A DNA stretch of 64,000 nucleotides. Source: Alentia gelatinosa. Taxonomy: Eukaryota > Annelida > Polychaeta > Phyllodocida > Polynoidae. Every line of letters starts with the position of its first letter. The first letter of the stretch is position 1. Below, piece after piece: positions 22,587 through 34,700 of this stretch. Under the pieces are notes generated by a model. The model was not told where the DNA came from, searched no databases, and saw only the letters and a list, made by a program, of their open reading frames with translations. Made by a program: the position numbers and the translations under genes. The DNA lies in NCBI GenBank assembly GCA_950022655.1, contig OX465584.1, positions 54,268,789 through 54,332,788 of the forward strand, read 5' to 3'.

Positions 22587-22607
22587 AACAACTAGTGCTC
22601 CATCAAG

Positions 22608-22754
22608 ATGGCGACCCCGACGTTCTCTGTATGGGACTACGTGGTATTCGGGGCTGTTCTCTTCATCTCCGCCTCCATCGGGGTCTACTATGGCTGCAGT
22701 GGAAGCCGGCAGAGCACCACCAGGGAATTCTTCATGGCTGACAGGTCTATGCAG
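22608..22754 (+). CDS. SLC5A8: Transporter exon 1 (residues 1-49)
   Basis: The ATG at 22608 opens WDYVVFGAV; the exon ends ADRSMQ at donor CAG|GTCAGA. Phase 0. A MITE begins about 20 bp past the donor. Confidence 0.95.
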
Positions 22755-25700
22755 GTCAGAACTGGTCTCGCTATAGGGCAAAGAGTGATTGCTAGTTCCG
22801 CCAACATAGTGTAAAGTTCCTAGGCTATACCCATAGTGGTTCTGCTCCTAGCGGTCGATATACGTTAAATAAGGTTTGGAGTCAACGCATAGATGTTGTA
22901 GGTAACAGAATCCAGGTAAGACTGAATGCTCTTTATTCTGGGCCCCGGGTTTATATACCATCGAAGCGCCTTTGTCTCCAGGTGGGGACGCTTATACGGG
23001 CGGTCGTGTTAGGCGCCAGTTAGCGTCACCTTTGTAACAACGAGCGCGCCCGCATCTCCAGGAAGTTGGGTTAACAAACAACCGCCGGCCAAAGCCGGGT
23101 TCAAAGGGGGGATTATAGCTACAGCAGGAAGGACCAATTAGCCTGGCCAGTGTCGGCCATCTTGGATTTGGAGGAAAGAATTCAGAATAGATTTAATATA
23201 TATAATATAATTAATAATGCTGCTTTTTCAACGCAAAAATACCACAAAGTTAGGGTTATCGACTGCAGATCTTTACAAACGTCCCTCACTCTGAGTTCGA
23301 AGAGCAACGGAGAACTTTAAAAGAAAAGAAAAAGATGTGCAGTCGCTAAATCCAACCTAACCGCCTTGCTCCGTCTCAGAGCAGTCGTGCGGCTGCTGAG
23401 ACCAGCGCGGGAACGGTTAGTTCGTCGAGCGAACGCGGAGGCGCCACCAGCGCGCGCTCACGATCTCTCGACCAATGAAAAGGCAGCAATTCCCAACTTC
23501 CGGTCACCACCCAGAAACAACCAAAATGGCAGCGCCCACATCTCGGCGTGCTAAACAAACGGGTCTTACGCAAACAATGGCGGCCATCGGATCTTCAAAC
23601 AAGGTAGGTTTAACCATTAACACATATAGATCACACGGGTAAAGAGTAGCAGAGATGATAACAGAAATACAGGTTATATTTTGAGAAAAATGTCACTGCG
23701 GCCCGCTCGGCGTCAGAGCTCCGACCGTGTCCGGGTTATAGGTACTCGGCTGTACAACCAGTCGCGAGTGTAGAAAATGGCCAGCGAATGTCTTTATAAA
23801 ATATAAATGCATAGTCCATTTTGATATAAAGCTGGGATACGAATGTCTGTATCCTGTTGCTTCAGGATGTTGGTTATGAATGTAAAAAGGGTAGATCACA
23901 GGGATCTCACAGTGTATGGCGAGCGGTCTTCGGCGTCAGTGTCTCTTGGTTGACTCGCTCGCCAATCGTAGGGGTGGAGTCAATCGCGCTAAAACACACT
24001 TTAGCACGATTGATACGATTGTTACTCTTGTAGAGGTATATACACGTAGGATTGGCCTGTCAAGTGCAGAACACACATTGTTCGTTGATGACAGGTCGAC
24101 CGCGACGGAACTCCGCGTCCCGGGCTTCCGAATTGCGACAGCTGGCGGTCCGAGCGTAGGCGCCAGCCCGAGACCGCCGCCCACGCGAAGCACTTCGCGG
24201 GAAGATCGGAGCCCGTCATGTCACAATCAGGTCATAAAAGGGTTATAGAAAAATAGATGTGAGTCACACGTACTCAGTTCACACGTAGATTACACGTTTC
24301 CCTCAATAAAAACGGTAATTCAACAATTTTACACATCTCAGGCTCCTCACCAGCGCACATCCTGGCAGCCATTTTGATAGTACTAGAAAGAAGATAATAT
24401 CGCCGTGAAAGGCATGACATATAAGTAGCAGCGGGGTGCTCAATGATAAAAATAGACAATTTGGCGCCGCTGAGGACGGTAAATATTACGATAAAATTGA
24501 TAAGGCGGTAAATGACACAAAAAGGACGAGCTCCCGTAATCTTGATAAAGATTGTAGAAAATATGCTTGTGGCCGTATTATAGACATATGTGTACATGGT
24601 GATAAAACATAATATTGGTGTTTTCAGCATGGATCTGAGCAATACGTTAAGGCCTGGACATCGCCATCTTCTACATATAGACTGCGGCTAGCGCCCGGCT
24701 TCTGGTGACTACGGGGGTACCAGTCCGCGCCACTCGCTACCCACCTGACGTTCGCTACACAGTCTTCATCCCTACCCAAGTCTACTCAAGTTACCGAGGA
24801 GTGGTGAGATAACACTGTGGCCTAAACAAAATAAATCGTAGAGCCCTCCCGATTAACCCCGATTTATAGAAATTTCCAGAGGCCTAAAACATCGGCCCAT
24901 CTCCAGCTATTGCATACCTGACCGATAGTAACTCACTGTATCACTACTTGTCGCCTAATTTAGTATCTAGAAATCAATATAAACGATATTTCTCTTTATT
25001 TACTTAAATTTTTCTGTAATTTCTGGGTAATACTTACTATTCGCACGCGGCTGGTATGCACTAGATGATTTTAATTTCTTAAATTTTTGGTTTGTAACTA
25101 ACATTTCTACCTGTCTAAGATCCACCTTGATACTAACCATGTCGCCTCGTTGGCTATTCCAAAAGGACATAAAATAATATTTGAAAATACATAATAATTT
25201 TAAACAATTCTGGCCAATAGACTAAGGAACCGACATTAATTAAGAGAATCATTTTAGAATTAAGTAATACTTAGCGCAGGGCTGTGATTGTAGTATGGTC
25301 GGTTCCTTATAAAATATAAAGCATAGCATATTATATATAGGCAGGAGCTCGTCAATATAAATAATAGGTGTCATTGATATACATTGTAAATTGAAAAAGA
25401 AAATAATGTCTTGCTGCGTGGCCACGTTATGTATAGGAACAATCCAGACATATAGTCGTGCAGCGTGGCCACCTTAAGTATATAAGACTCGTGCAGCGTG
25501 GTTATTAAAAAATAGGGGGTTGTGAAGCAGCTGAGAGTGGTTCTTTCCGGAAAATTGCAAAAATTTCAACCGGTGCCAGGGGATACGTAGGCATCATACA
25601 TACTTCACTCCCCCAACACTCTAAATTTTGGCAATACTCAAATTACTCTAAAAATAACTCAACCACTCTCGGCGTGCCCACCCAAGAAGAAAAAATTAGC

Positions 25701-28700
25701 GCGGCAAAGCACGGTAAGTAACATGTTTGATATATGTAAAAAAATTGTTTTCAGACTAGTAGGGCAGGCCCCATCATGGACTCCTCCCTGGGCGCATAGG
25801 CCCTTAAAAATCGTTCCTACGATAAACGATAAAAAACACAAAACGATATCGTACACACGATATTAAGACAAAACACACACAGACGATTTAGGCTGAGCTA
25901 GGCTGCAGACCTCTCGTGCTCCTCGTGCCTCTTCAAAATCGTCGTTTGTCCACATAATCATCCTTCGGCCAAAGGGTCTGGGGCGAAGGGGCTGGCGATA
26001 AGGCCTTAAGGCCAGCCTTTGACCGCCAAACACAGGACCAAGGTCACTTCGAATAACCAAGGCCCTTACCGATGGCCGAGCAACACTAAACCTCGTGGGT
26101 CTCAGCGAGGCTGCAAGCACCCCACGGGTTTCACCAAGCAATCGATCCTATCCATTTATCAATCGGTCACAATCGGAGGTCAATTCCTTTTCGTCAACGT
26201 GTCATTTATCAATCGGTCACAATCGGAGGTCAATTCCTTTTCGTCAACGTGTATATAAAAAAAAGGGGGGTCGGGGACTGCAGGTCTCAACGAGGGGAAA
26301 TTCTCACACTGGGAAATTTTACACGGGGGGAAGCCGGGGATAGATATCTTGGGGGCGTAAGTCCTGTAGGCGGCCTACTTCCATTACGGGCAGGACTACG
26401 CGGGGGAGGAGTTTGAGTGGTTCGGAGAAGGTGGGAGGTAGGGTGCGGGGCCAGGATATGTTGAGGGGGGAAAGCTGAAGGGGGCGCCGGAAATGGAAGT
26501 TGAGGGTATGGTGCCCAGCCGCGATGCCGTGTAGGCGCCACCCACGCGACTCCAGCGAACATCCTGGGGGTAGGTCGACGAGGGTGGGGCCGTTGATTAG
26601 CAGGTTCACGGGTGGGCGGCCAGTGCAGAGGCGTAGCACGGAGGTCGACTGGTAGGCGACTACCACAGCTTGTCGGCCTCTGGCCTCGGGCCTCGACACC
26701 ACGGCCGTCGCGTTGTTCCGGGCGGTGATGGCGATGTGGCACGAGGTCGGCTTGGTCCCGCGCACGAGTGCCGACTCGCAGGACCGTTCGGTATACACCA
26801 CCGTAGGCCTGCACACTCGTGGCTGCCGACCTACGCAGACATCAGGGACGAAGGACGTGGAGGACGACGAGCTCACGGCCAAACGGGGCCTACCCTGGAC
26901 CGTCCGCAGGTGGGACGCGTCCAGCTGCACGGGGAAGTACTGCAGCTTGTACACCAGGTAGGCCTCGCTCGTGAGCCCGGGAACAACAACACGGTAGATC
27001 AACTCCCGTCCCTCCTCCCAGATGGGGTAGATGTCCACGTAGTTGTAGTACCACATCGCCAGCAGGGTGTGGAATCCGGCGTCTCGGAGGCGGTGGAGGA
27101 CAGCGGGTTTCCGCGGTCCTTCAAGAGTGGGGGGAAGGGATAGTGGCCAATACACGATATTGAGCAGGCCCCGCCGCTGCGCTCGGCCGCCGGCCTACGG
27201 TCGGCCTCCAGCTCGCCCGCCCTGGGTAGTGCGTGCAAGCGAGCTAAAAGCCGCGACAGATGCTGGCATGTAGGGTCCACAATTCATTACCCGCAGCATC
27301 TACAGTCAGGAGGGCGCCCTGGAGCCATCGAGCCCCATTCCAGGAGCATTGCATGAGCCCCACCATCAGTGCCCATCATATCGTCTGAATGCGTGCACCC
27401 TCCCGGGTCATAGACGGGCCGGTTGGCAGAAATCACTACCTGAATGACCCGTCGGTCACTCACACCTTTAGCGGATCTCTTCCTTGGAGGACGCCTCTTC
27501 CAGCGATACCGTTGCCTGATTGTCACAATTCGACGGCGGGGCATCGCAGGCTGGGTGCACCTGACAGGCCCATCCTGGCAATGCTTCCGATCCTCTGGCA
27601 GCGGTGCTGCTTCCCACACCTCCGAGGGACCAATGGGTGGTGTCAACAGGCTCAATGATGGCTGCAGTGGTTGCTGGGGTGGTGGTGGTGGAGATGGCTG
27701 CAGTGGTTGCTGGGGTGGTGGTGGTGGAGATGGCTGCACCGGAGGCGCCGCAGAAGCCTCGGGCTGGATCTCAGACTGCAGGCAGGGACTCACGAGGGAT
27801 GGGGCAGCAGGCTCAGACATGGAGACCGGCACCGTGTCCTCCCAAGGCACATACCCGCCAAACTTAAACCTTGTCCTCCTTTCCACCTGCCATACTGCAT
27901 CCAAGATGCGCTCCTGAGCAATCTCTGGAAAGTCCCCACAGGCCTCCTCCTGCAGACGACCGAACATATAGAACCAGAAGGGATCCTCATGCTCCTCCGG
28001 TGAAGCATCCCACTGTACCACCCCACAATGCTTTTGCCTAGCAAACCACTCCTCAAAGTCCTGCGTAAACCACCGAAACAGCGCACGGGTGCGTGCTGTT
28101 CCTGCTGTTAGGTTAATTCTCATCACTGCACTCCCATGGACCAGCCTGGGACACCTCGCGGTCGACTCGGGACCACTCGCGTCCGACTCGGGACCACTCG
28201 CGTCCGACTCGGGACCACTCGCGTCCGACTCGGGACCACTCGCGTCCGACTCGGGACCACTCGCGTCCGACTCGGGACCACTCGCGGTCGACTCGGGACC
28301 ACTTGGGACACCTGGGGCCGGCACCCACAGAGCAGTAACAGAACTACCGAGGGCGGGATACTACTTTCCCACGCTTTTCACAGGTCGTCACAGACATCAT
28401 AAAATCATCAAGTCCAATTTAAAACTCTTCTTGCTTGCTGTCTCTCTCTATTACCTCCATGTTCACAAATTTGATAATGTCTCCTCGTAATTAACATGGG
28501 GCCGTAGAATCAACCTCCAGCATAATACAGTCTTAATATACGAGTTTAAATACACTTCCCTGCTCGTGTCTGTGGCCTCTTGGCCCGGCGGGCGCGGCAG
28601 CGGTGACGGCGGTGACGGCAGCGGGGCGCGATCTGTGTTCCCGGTCATCGCTGTAGGGTTTGACGTCGTCTGGCTTCGAATCAATCAACGCTGACGGCAG

Positions 28701-31700
28701 GACGCGGACGCGGGACGGCGGCGGCGATGACGGTGGGTTCATCCCCGGCGCCAAGGGCAGGTCTTCAGCGGGCGGCGCATCCTCTTACTCCGCCGTGTCC
28801 GCTCGCCTGTGGTGACGGCAGCGGCGGAGGTCGGCTACAGGCCCGCCGCCGCCGTCATTTTCGTCTCGTCGTGGTCGCCAATGTAAAGTTCCTAGGCTAT
28901 ACCCATAGTGGTTCTGCTCCTAGCGGTCGATATACGTTAAATAAGGTTTGGAGTCAACGCATAGATGTTGTAGGTAACAGAATCCAGGTAAGACTGAATG
29001 CTCTTTATTCTGGGCCCCGGGTTTATATACCATCGAAGCGCCTTTGTCTCCAGGTGGGGACGCTGATACGGGCGGTCGTGTTAGGCGCCAGTTAGCGTCG
29101 CCTTTGTAACAACGAGCGCGCCCGCATCTCCAGGAAGTTGGGTTAAAAAACAACCGCCGGCCAAAGCCGGGTTCAAAGGGGGGATTATAGCTACAGCAGG
29201 AAGGACCAATTAGCCTGGCCAGTGTCGGCCATCTTGGATTTGGAGGAAAGAATTCAGAATAGATTTAATATATATAATATAATTAATAATGCTGCTTTTT
29301 CAACGCAAAAATACCACAAAGTTAGGGTTATCGACTGCAGATCTTTACAATAGTACCACTGGATTCGGACAACCACTATTTTCTGCTGTCATAATCTATA
29401 GATAATCATGAGATGAGGCTAAACCCATTTTAGCAAGCGGGGGCAAGATGGCTGCTTCGATGACACAACAGCTATGTGCTTTATTGGACACATAGCCATT
29501 GTGCTATGTGGGCGGCCATCTTGCCCCCCCCCCCCCCCCCCCACGCCATCCAATGCACCAGGTGGCGGGACCAGTTATCAATGGATTTTATCAGAAATAT
29601 TTTAGGGGGCTTACTACCATGGAGGAACTTGAGCCTTGTCTCAACATTATCTATAGATTATGACAACTGATAACGGTGGTTGCCCCCCGCCTACAGTCCC
29701 GCTAACTTACCGTTTCCTGGCGGATGATGGCGGAACTAGCAATCACTCTGTACCCTGTCTTTATTTGCGTCTTTTCTACTCTTTGTTTTCTCTTTTCTAG
29801 AAGGGATCTGGTATTCCAAACGATGACATTATTCCAAATAGGATGAGTTATCATAGTGGAAACCTATGAAAGGTTACGGTCAGAGTTCATATCCCATCGA
29901 GTTTGAATAGCATGGTAATTCGCAAGGCGAAGTCACGTGAATTACTTAGCGATTCAAACGAGATGGGATAGGTTTCTGAATATATCTCCCCCTCATATTG
30001 ACCAATTGGCTAATATTTGTGATATGATCCCCAATTGAATTTTTTTTTTTAAATACTCGATGGGCATTGAGTACGAGTTCCCAATGTTAAGTCCATGGGG
30101 AAAATACCAGGGATGAGATCAAGAGCAAATCATTTTCAGAATACAGGTGTGAGATGATGAGATTTTACTGCACTATAACAATTTTTGTAATCCCCTGAAA
30201 ATGTTACATTAATCAATATGATATGATGATAATAGAATAAAGGGGCTTAAGTACATTCTTTATTTTATTTGTCCTGCCTCATACCTTTTTTAAGAACAGA
30301 TGTGACTCTTGATCACTGTTATGATTTCAAGCACTTTAAAACAAACAAATATTTATTATCCACCTATGCAAGGTGTGAACATACCCAGCACATACGGATA
30401 TATGGTAAACAAAAACCGATGTATACGAAAATGATTTCATAATTGATAATCATTTCGATAATTATTTAATAATAGTTATTTAATAATAAATAATTTCATA
30501 ATGCGTATGAAAAAATAGAGCAATCCTAAGGTGAACTAAAATCAGCATGCCACCAGTTGGATAAAGATGGCTAATATATACAATATAGATTTGATTTCAG
30601 ATAAAAGCGGATGTATGCTCCTCGGAGTTGACGCTCGGATATTACTATGAGTCAACCACTCGTAGCATACAGCCGATTGTATCTGAAACCAGTCAATATT
30701 GTGCATGTATTACTATTGCGTTGTAGGTTCTGCCTGTGGCCGTGTCCATGCTGGCGTCCTTTATGTCGGCCATCATGCTGCTGGGGACGCCATCTGAGAT
30801 CTACACCTTTGGATTGGAGTATACGTGTATTGGTCTCGCCTACCTTATCATCATGCCGATCGCAGCCTACCTGTACATCCCTGTCTTCTACCGGCTCCAT
30901 CTTACCAGCACATATGAGGTTAGGTCGACCTTCTTTAAAGTGTTCATTCACTACTGACTTTTAGCAACATCACAGAAAATACTTTTATCCTACCCCTAAT
31001 AAAAAACGCCATAGGTTTAACATTGACTCAATGTATTTGACGGAGCGTTGGATAAAGTGTTATTTATGCACCAAGGTGAATAAAAAAAAACGGACCAATC
31101 AGGGATGAGATAACGAAAGTAGATCCGGCAGCATTAATAACTACTAACATGGATAATTACAAATATTCTCTGTATATCGGTGAGATGGGGTAGGATAAAT
31201 ACGAAACTGAACTCGAGTTAGCCTTGTCAATGTTCATACCACTCTGGTCAGGTCTGCTAATCACTAAACTCGGCTAACGCCTCGTGTAGTAATACACAAC
31301 CTGCCCATCGTGGCATAAACATTGACAAGGCTAACTCTCGTTTGGTTTCTACTAATTATTTTGTTAAGCGAGGTTAGATCTTCCACTGTAAGGTTAAAGA
31401 AAACATCAAACAGTCGGTACATACTTGCAGTTAACGCCCATAGTAAATAGATTAGAGGAATATGTGCAATATGTGCAATATTTTTTGTGTCGAAAAAAAA
31501 TGTTCCTACTGTTTCACTTTAGTCGTTTCTGGTAGTAACAAATAGGACAATTTTGATGATTAATCTCTTTGCATAGAAACCAGTCTAGATAGGGATGTAT
31601 AGACCAGAATTTTCATGTTATTCTGGCTATGCTCTGTCAAGTTTAAAATGACTATTTATGATAAATGATGAAGATCCAAATAAATGTCCCACCTAATTAC

Positions 31701-34700
31701 AGCCGTGTTTCTATGTTGACAGTACCTGGAAATCCGGTTTCAAAACAAGGCGATTAGACTACTTGGTTCCCTCACATTCATCTTTCAGATGGTAAGTTTA
31801 AAAAATAATATCTGCAATATGTCAGCAGCGGTTGATGAGATGAGGACGTAGCAACCTTTATCTCACCTCTAGTATTTTTTCCCATATACTTAACATTGGG
31901 AACTCATACTCAACGCCCATTGAGTATCGTTAAAATATACTCAATGGGTGATATCACAAATGTTAGCCAATTAGCTAGTGATAAGGGTGAGATAAGACCT
32001 GAATTGCACTCGATCCATAGCCACTGAAAATCTGCCAAAAGTTGTTTTGGTTTGGTATATAATCCTACTTAACTTTGCCTCGTGAGATTACTCCGCATAT
32101 TTTCAGCAGCTACAGATCTCGATGCAGTTCCTTTTCATCATAAACCGCTAAGTCAAACACAAACGCCATTAGGGACTTCTTTCACCAAGCGCCCCAGGCT
32201 GAATATTTCTCTAATGTAGCTTATTTGATACATAAACCTACTCATTGATTAAAGCGATCATGTCCGCTTTGTATATGTAACTGTATTGTTTTCTCCTATA
32301 GCCCACAAAATCAATTCATTTTACAAATACGTCCAAGCTTGCAAAATGCTGCATACCGCTTACGAAAATAGAGTGTAACATATCGTGCAGTAAACTACTG
32401 CTACAATATGCATTGCATTATATCTCTTGCACTATATCATACCTCATGATCTTAATCAGACTATGAAGCTATTTAGCTTTGTCAAGTAGCAAAAGGAAAG
32501 AGATATTAAAGACAAATGTGGGTAGGTATCGCAGTGCCCTCTATATCTATACTGAGAATTAGATTTTAAACATGTGCTGATATCTGATTTCATGAAAATA
32601 TTGCAGTTCCCCAAAGACATCAATACTTAAGCACTTACCTTCTCCAGATGGCCTTCCTGTAGAAGTTAGCATGCTGACATAGTATTGTTTTAGCATTTCT
32701 CATTTGTATATGTTCCCAACTATCAGAATCCAGAATTATTTGAAGATAGCAAAAGAACATCAGTTCATCTAGCCACGAAGTCAAAATATTGCAGTTTCAC
32801 ATAGACACCAATAGTTAAGCACTTATCTTTTCAGATAGCCTTCCCATAGAAGTTAGCATGGTGACATGCCTTTTTTGCATTTTCTATTTGCTGATATATG
32901 AAACTTATATTATCCAGAATTATTTGCAAAAATCAATAGAATTTAAAAATCACCCAAGTACCAGCCTTTGTCTTTAAAAAGAAAAATCTTACCACAGACA
33001 TATACTAATCACAGGTTGAATGCATTTTCAGATCATGTACATGGCCATTGTCCTCTATGCACCGTCATTAGCGCTCAATGCAGGTCAGTCTTGAAATCTG
33101 TAAATAATCATGCCAATCAGAGAGAGAACGGTAAGGTAGAGGTGGGGACTAGTGTATGAGACGTAATGTACAAGAATAAGTTTTACGACATTTTTTTGAA
33201 TAATTTGTTGAATATATTACCATTGATTCAGATTGCATTTCCTAAAAATTTCCATTCAATACTTATATAGAACGGCCTGACCATGTTGTACAAGGTATAA
33301 AACAAGAAGATAATTTACTGTTCATACAGAACAAGGCGTTTACACCGAGTTCTGTACGAACCGTAAATTATCATCGAGTTTGTAGCTTGTACAAGCATGG
33401 TGGGTGGTTCTATATTTACTATATACCCGAAATAAATTAAATAATTAAGTTAATTTGGAAACTGATGTTTTAATTGATGTGTACAAAACAGTGTTTCGTG
33501 TTCCGTACGGTATTTCTACATTATATGGTGAAAGGTTTGTATTTACAGTATATGTGTTAAATAGTAAAAGAACAAGTTTTCCAACCTTTTTTTTATAGAT
33601 TTGTTAAAATGTGATATATTACCATTGATTCAAACTTAGCTTTTCCTAAAATGTCCATACAATACATTCTTTAACCTGCAAATAGTCGAACTCCATACTG
33701 CTTCAAGGAGGTGCTCAAACTGAATTTCTTTTCTTTCATTTTAGTGACGGGATTCAATCTGTGGGCATCAGTCATATCAGTGGGCGCAATATGCACATTC
33801 TACACAAGTTTGGTAAAGTTCTCTGTTCTTTGATAAGGTGAATTATCCTTTGAGAAGATACAAAATACTTCAGATCAGTTTCAAAACCAGTAAGACCATG
33901 AGTGTCAATACACAATATTGACTGGTTTCAGATACAAGTGGTTATATGCTCCGAGGAGTTTACCCCGAGCGCATACGAGGATATTCCACAGAACCAACTC
34001 CGAGAAGCATATAACCGCTTTTATCTGAATCCAGTCTATACTGTATTCATTATCCACATTTTCCATATAGGTGGTGCTCTGGTATTACTTCGTTCAAGGT
34101 AAGTGCAAATTTTCACAACACAGTGTTTTTCCATATACATGTATGCACCTTTATTGCAATTCGGACCATACAACATATATGTATGCTCCGGGTATGTTGA
34201 GACACGATCCCCATTTTCTTTGGACACTTTGGATTAGGTGGATTTTTATTATCCATGGTATACAAAGTCACCATTGAAAGTGTATGGAGACTCAGTAAAC
34301 CACCGACCATAACCATGGTATCTGGATTAAATCCATTGTATATGGAAATACATTGTAAATGGCCTCAAAGCCATTGTATATGGGGAAATAGTCCCTTCGT
34401 GCTATAGAGTAAAAATAGTCCCCATTGATATACCTTCTAGAATGCGAATTTCAGGGTTTCATTTATTCGAGAAGATGGATGATAGATTTTTTTGTGGACA
34501 GATGGTTCTGTGAACCATTCGAGGTTGATGTTGCAATGGGCACAATGGAGTTGTCTCTCTGCCTTCCTGCTATATAAAGAATAAAGTAGATCCAGCAGCC
34601 AATGATTACCTTCAGAGCAAACAACGACCTTCAACCTGATCTTCTTAGATAGTAATGATAGCGCCTTGGGACAGTTCTACAGTCAATAATTGACCTGAAT

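Larger units (their letters stand above)
22810..29349 (-). mobile_element. Env-bearing Ty3/gypsy element, copy 2, internally deleted and non-autonomous
   Basis: Complete insertion: LTRs at 28882-29349 (5') and 22810-23277 (3'), both 468 bp and differing at about three positions, flanked by ATAG at 22806-22809 and 29350-29353. Inside, read on the minus strand: tRNA-Arg-like primer site, GC-rich leader, gag-like ORF, a deletion of all of pol and the start of env, a further-deleted env remnant, and the same 3-kb non-coding region as copy 1. It lacks protease, RT and integrase, so it must have been moved by enzymes of another copy. Near-identical LTRs indicate a recent insertion in transporter intron 1. 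Confidence 0.93.
22774..29757. mobile_element. MITE split by the copy 2 retrotransposon
   Basis: The left end (22774-22809, GGGCAAAGAGTGATTGCTAG) and right end (to about 29757, CTAGCAATCACTCTGTACCC) form terminal inverted repeats. The retrotransposon 22810-29349 plus its ATAG duplication sits 36 bp inside the left end. Without it the MITE is about 440 bp, with inner inverted segments around ATCTATAGAT, GGCCATCTTGCC and a C-run of about 20. Related fragments: 55800-55905 and 61384-61560. Confidence 0.8.

Noticed and set aside
22569..22781. 70-codon antisense ORF over exon 1
   Set aside because: Mirror frame of a conserved transporter exon.
28159..28311. CRISPR-like array of 21-bp repeats
   Set aside because: Units are contiguous without spacers, translate in frame as a heptapeptide and lie in a retrotransposon of an animal genome.
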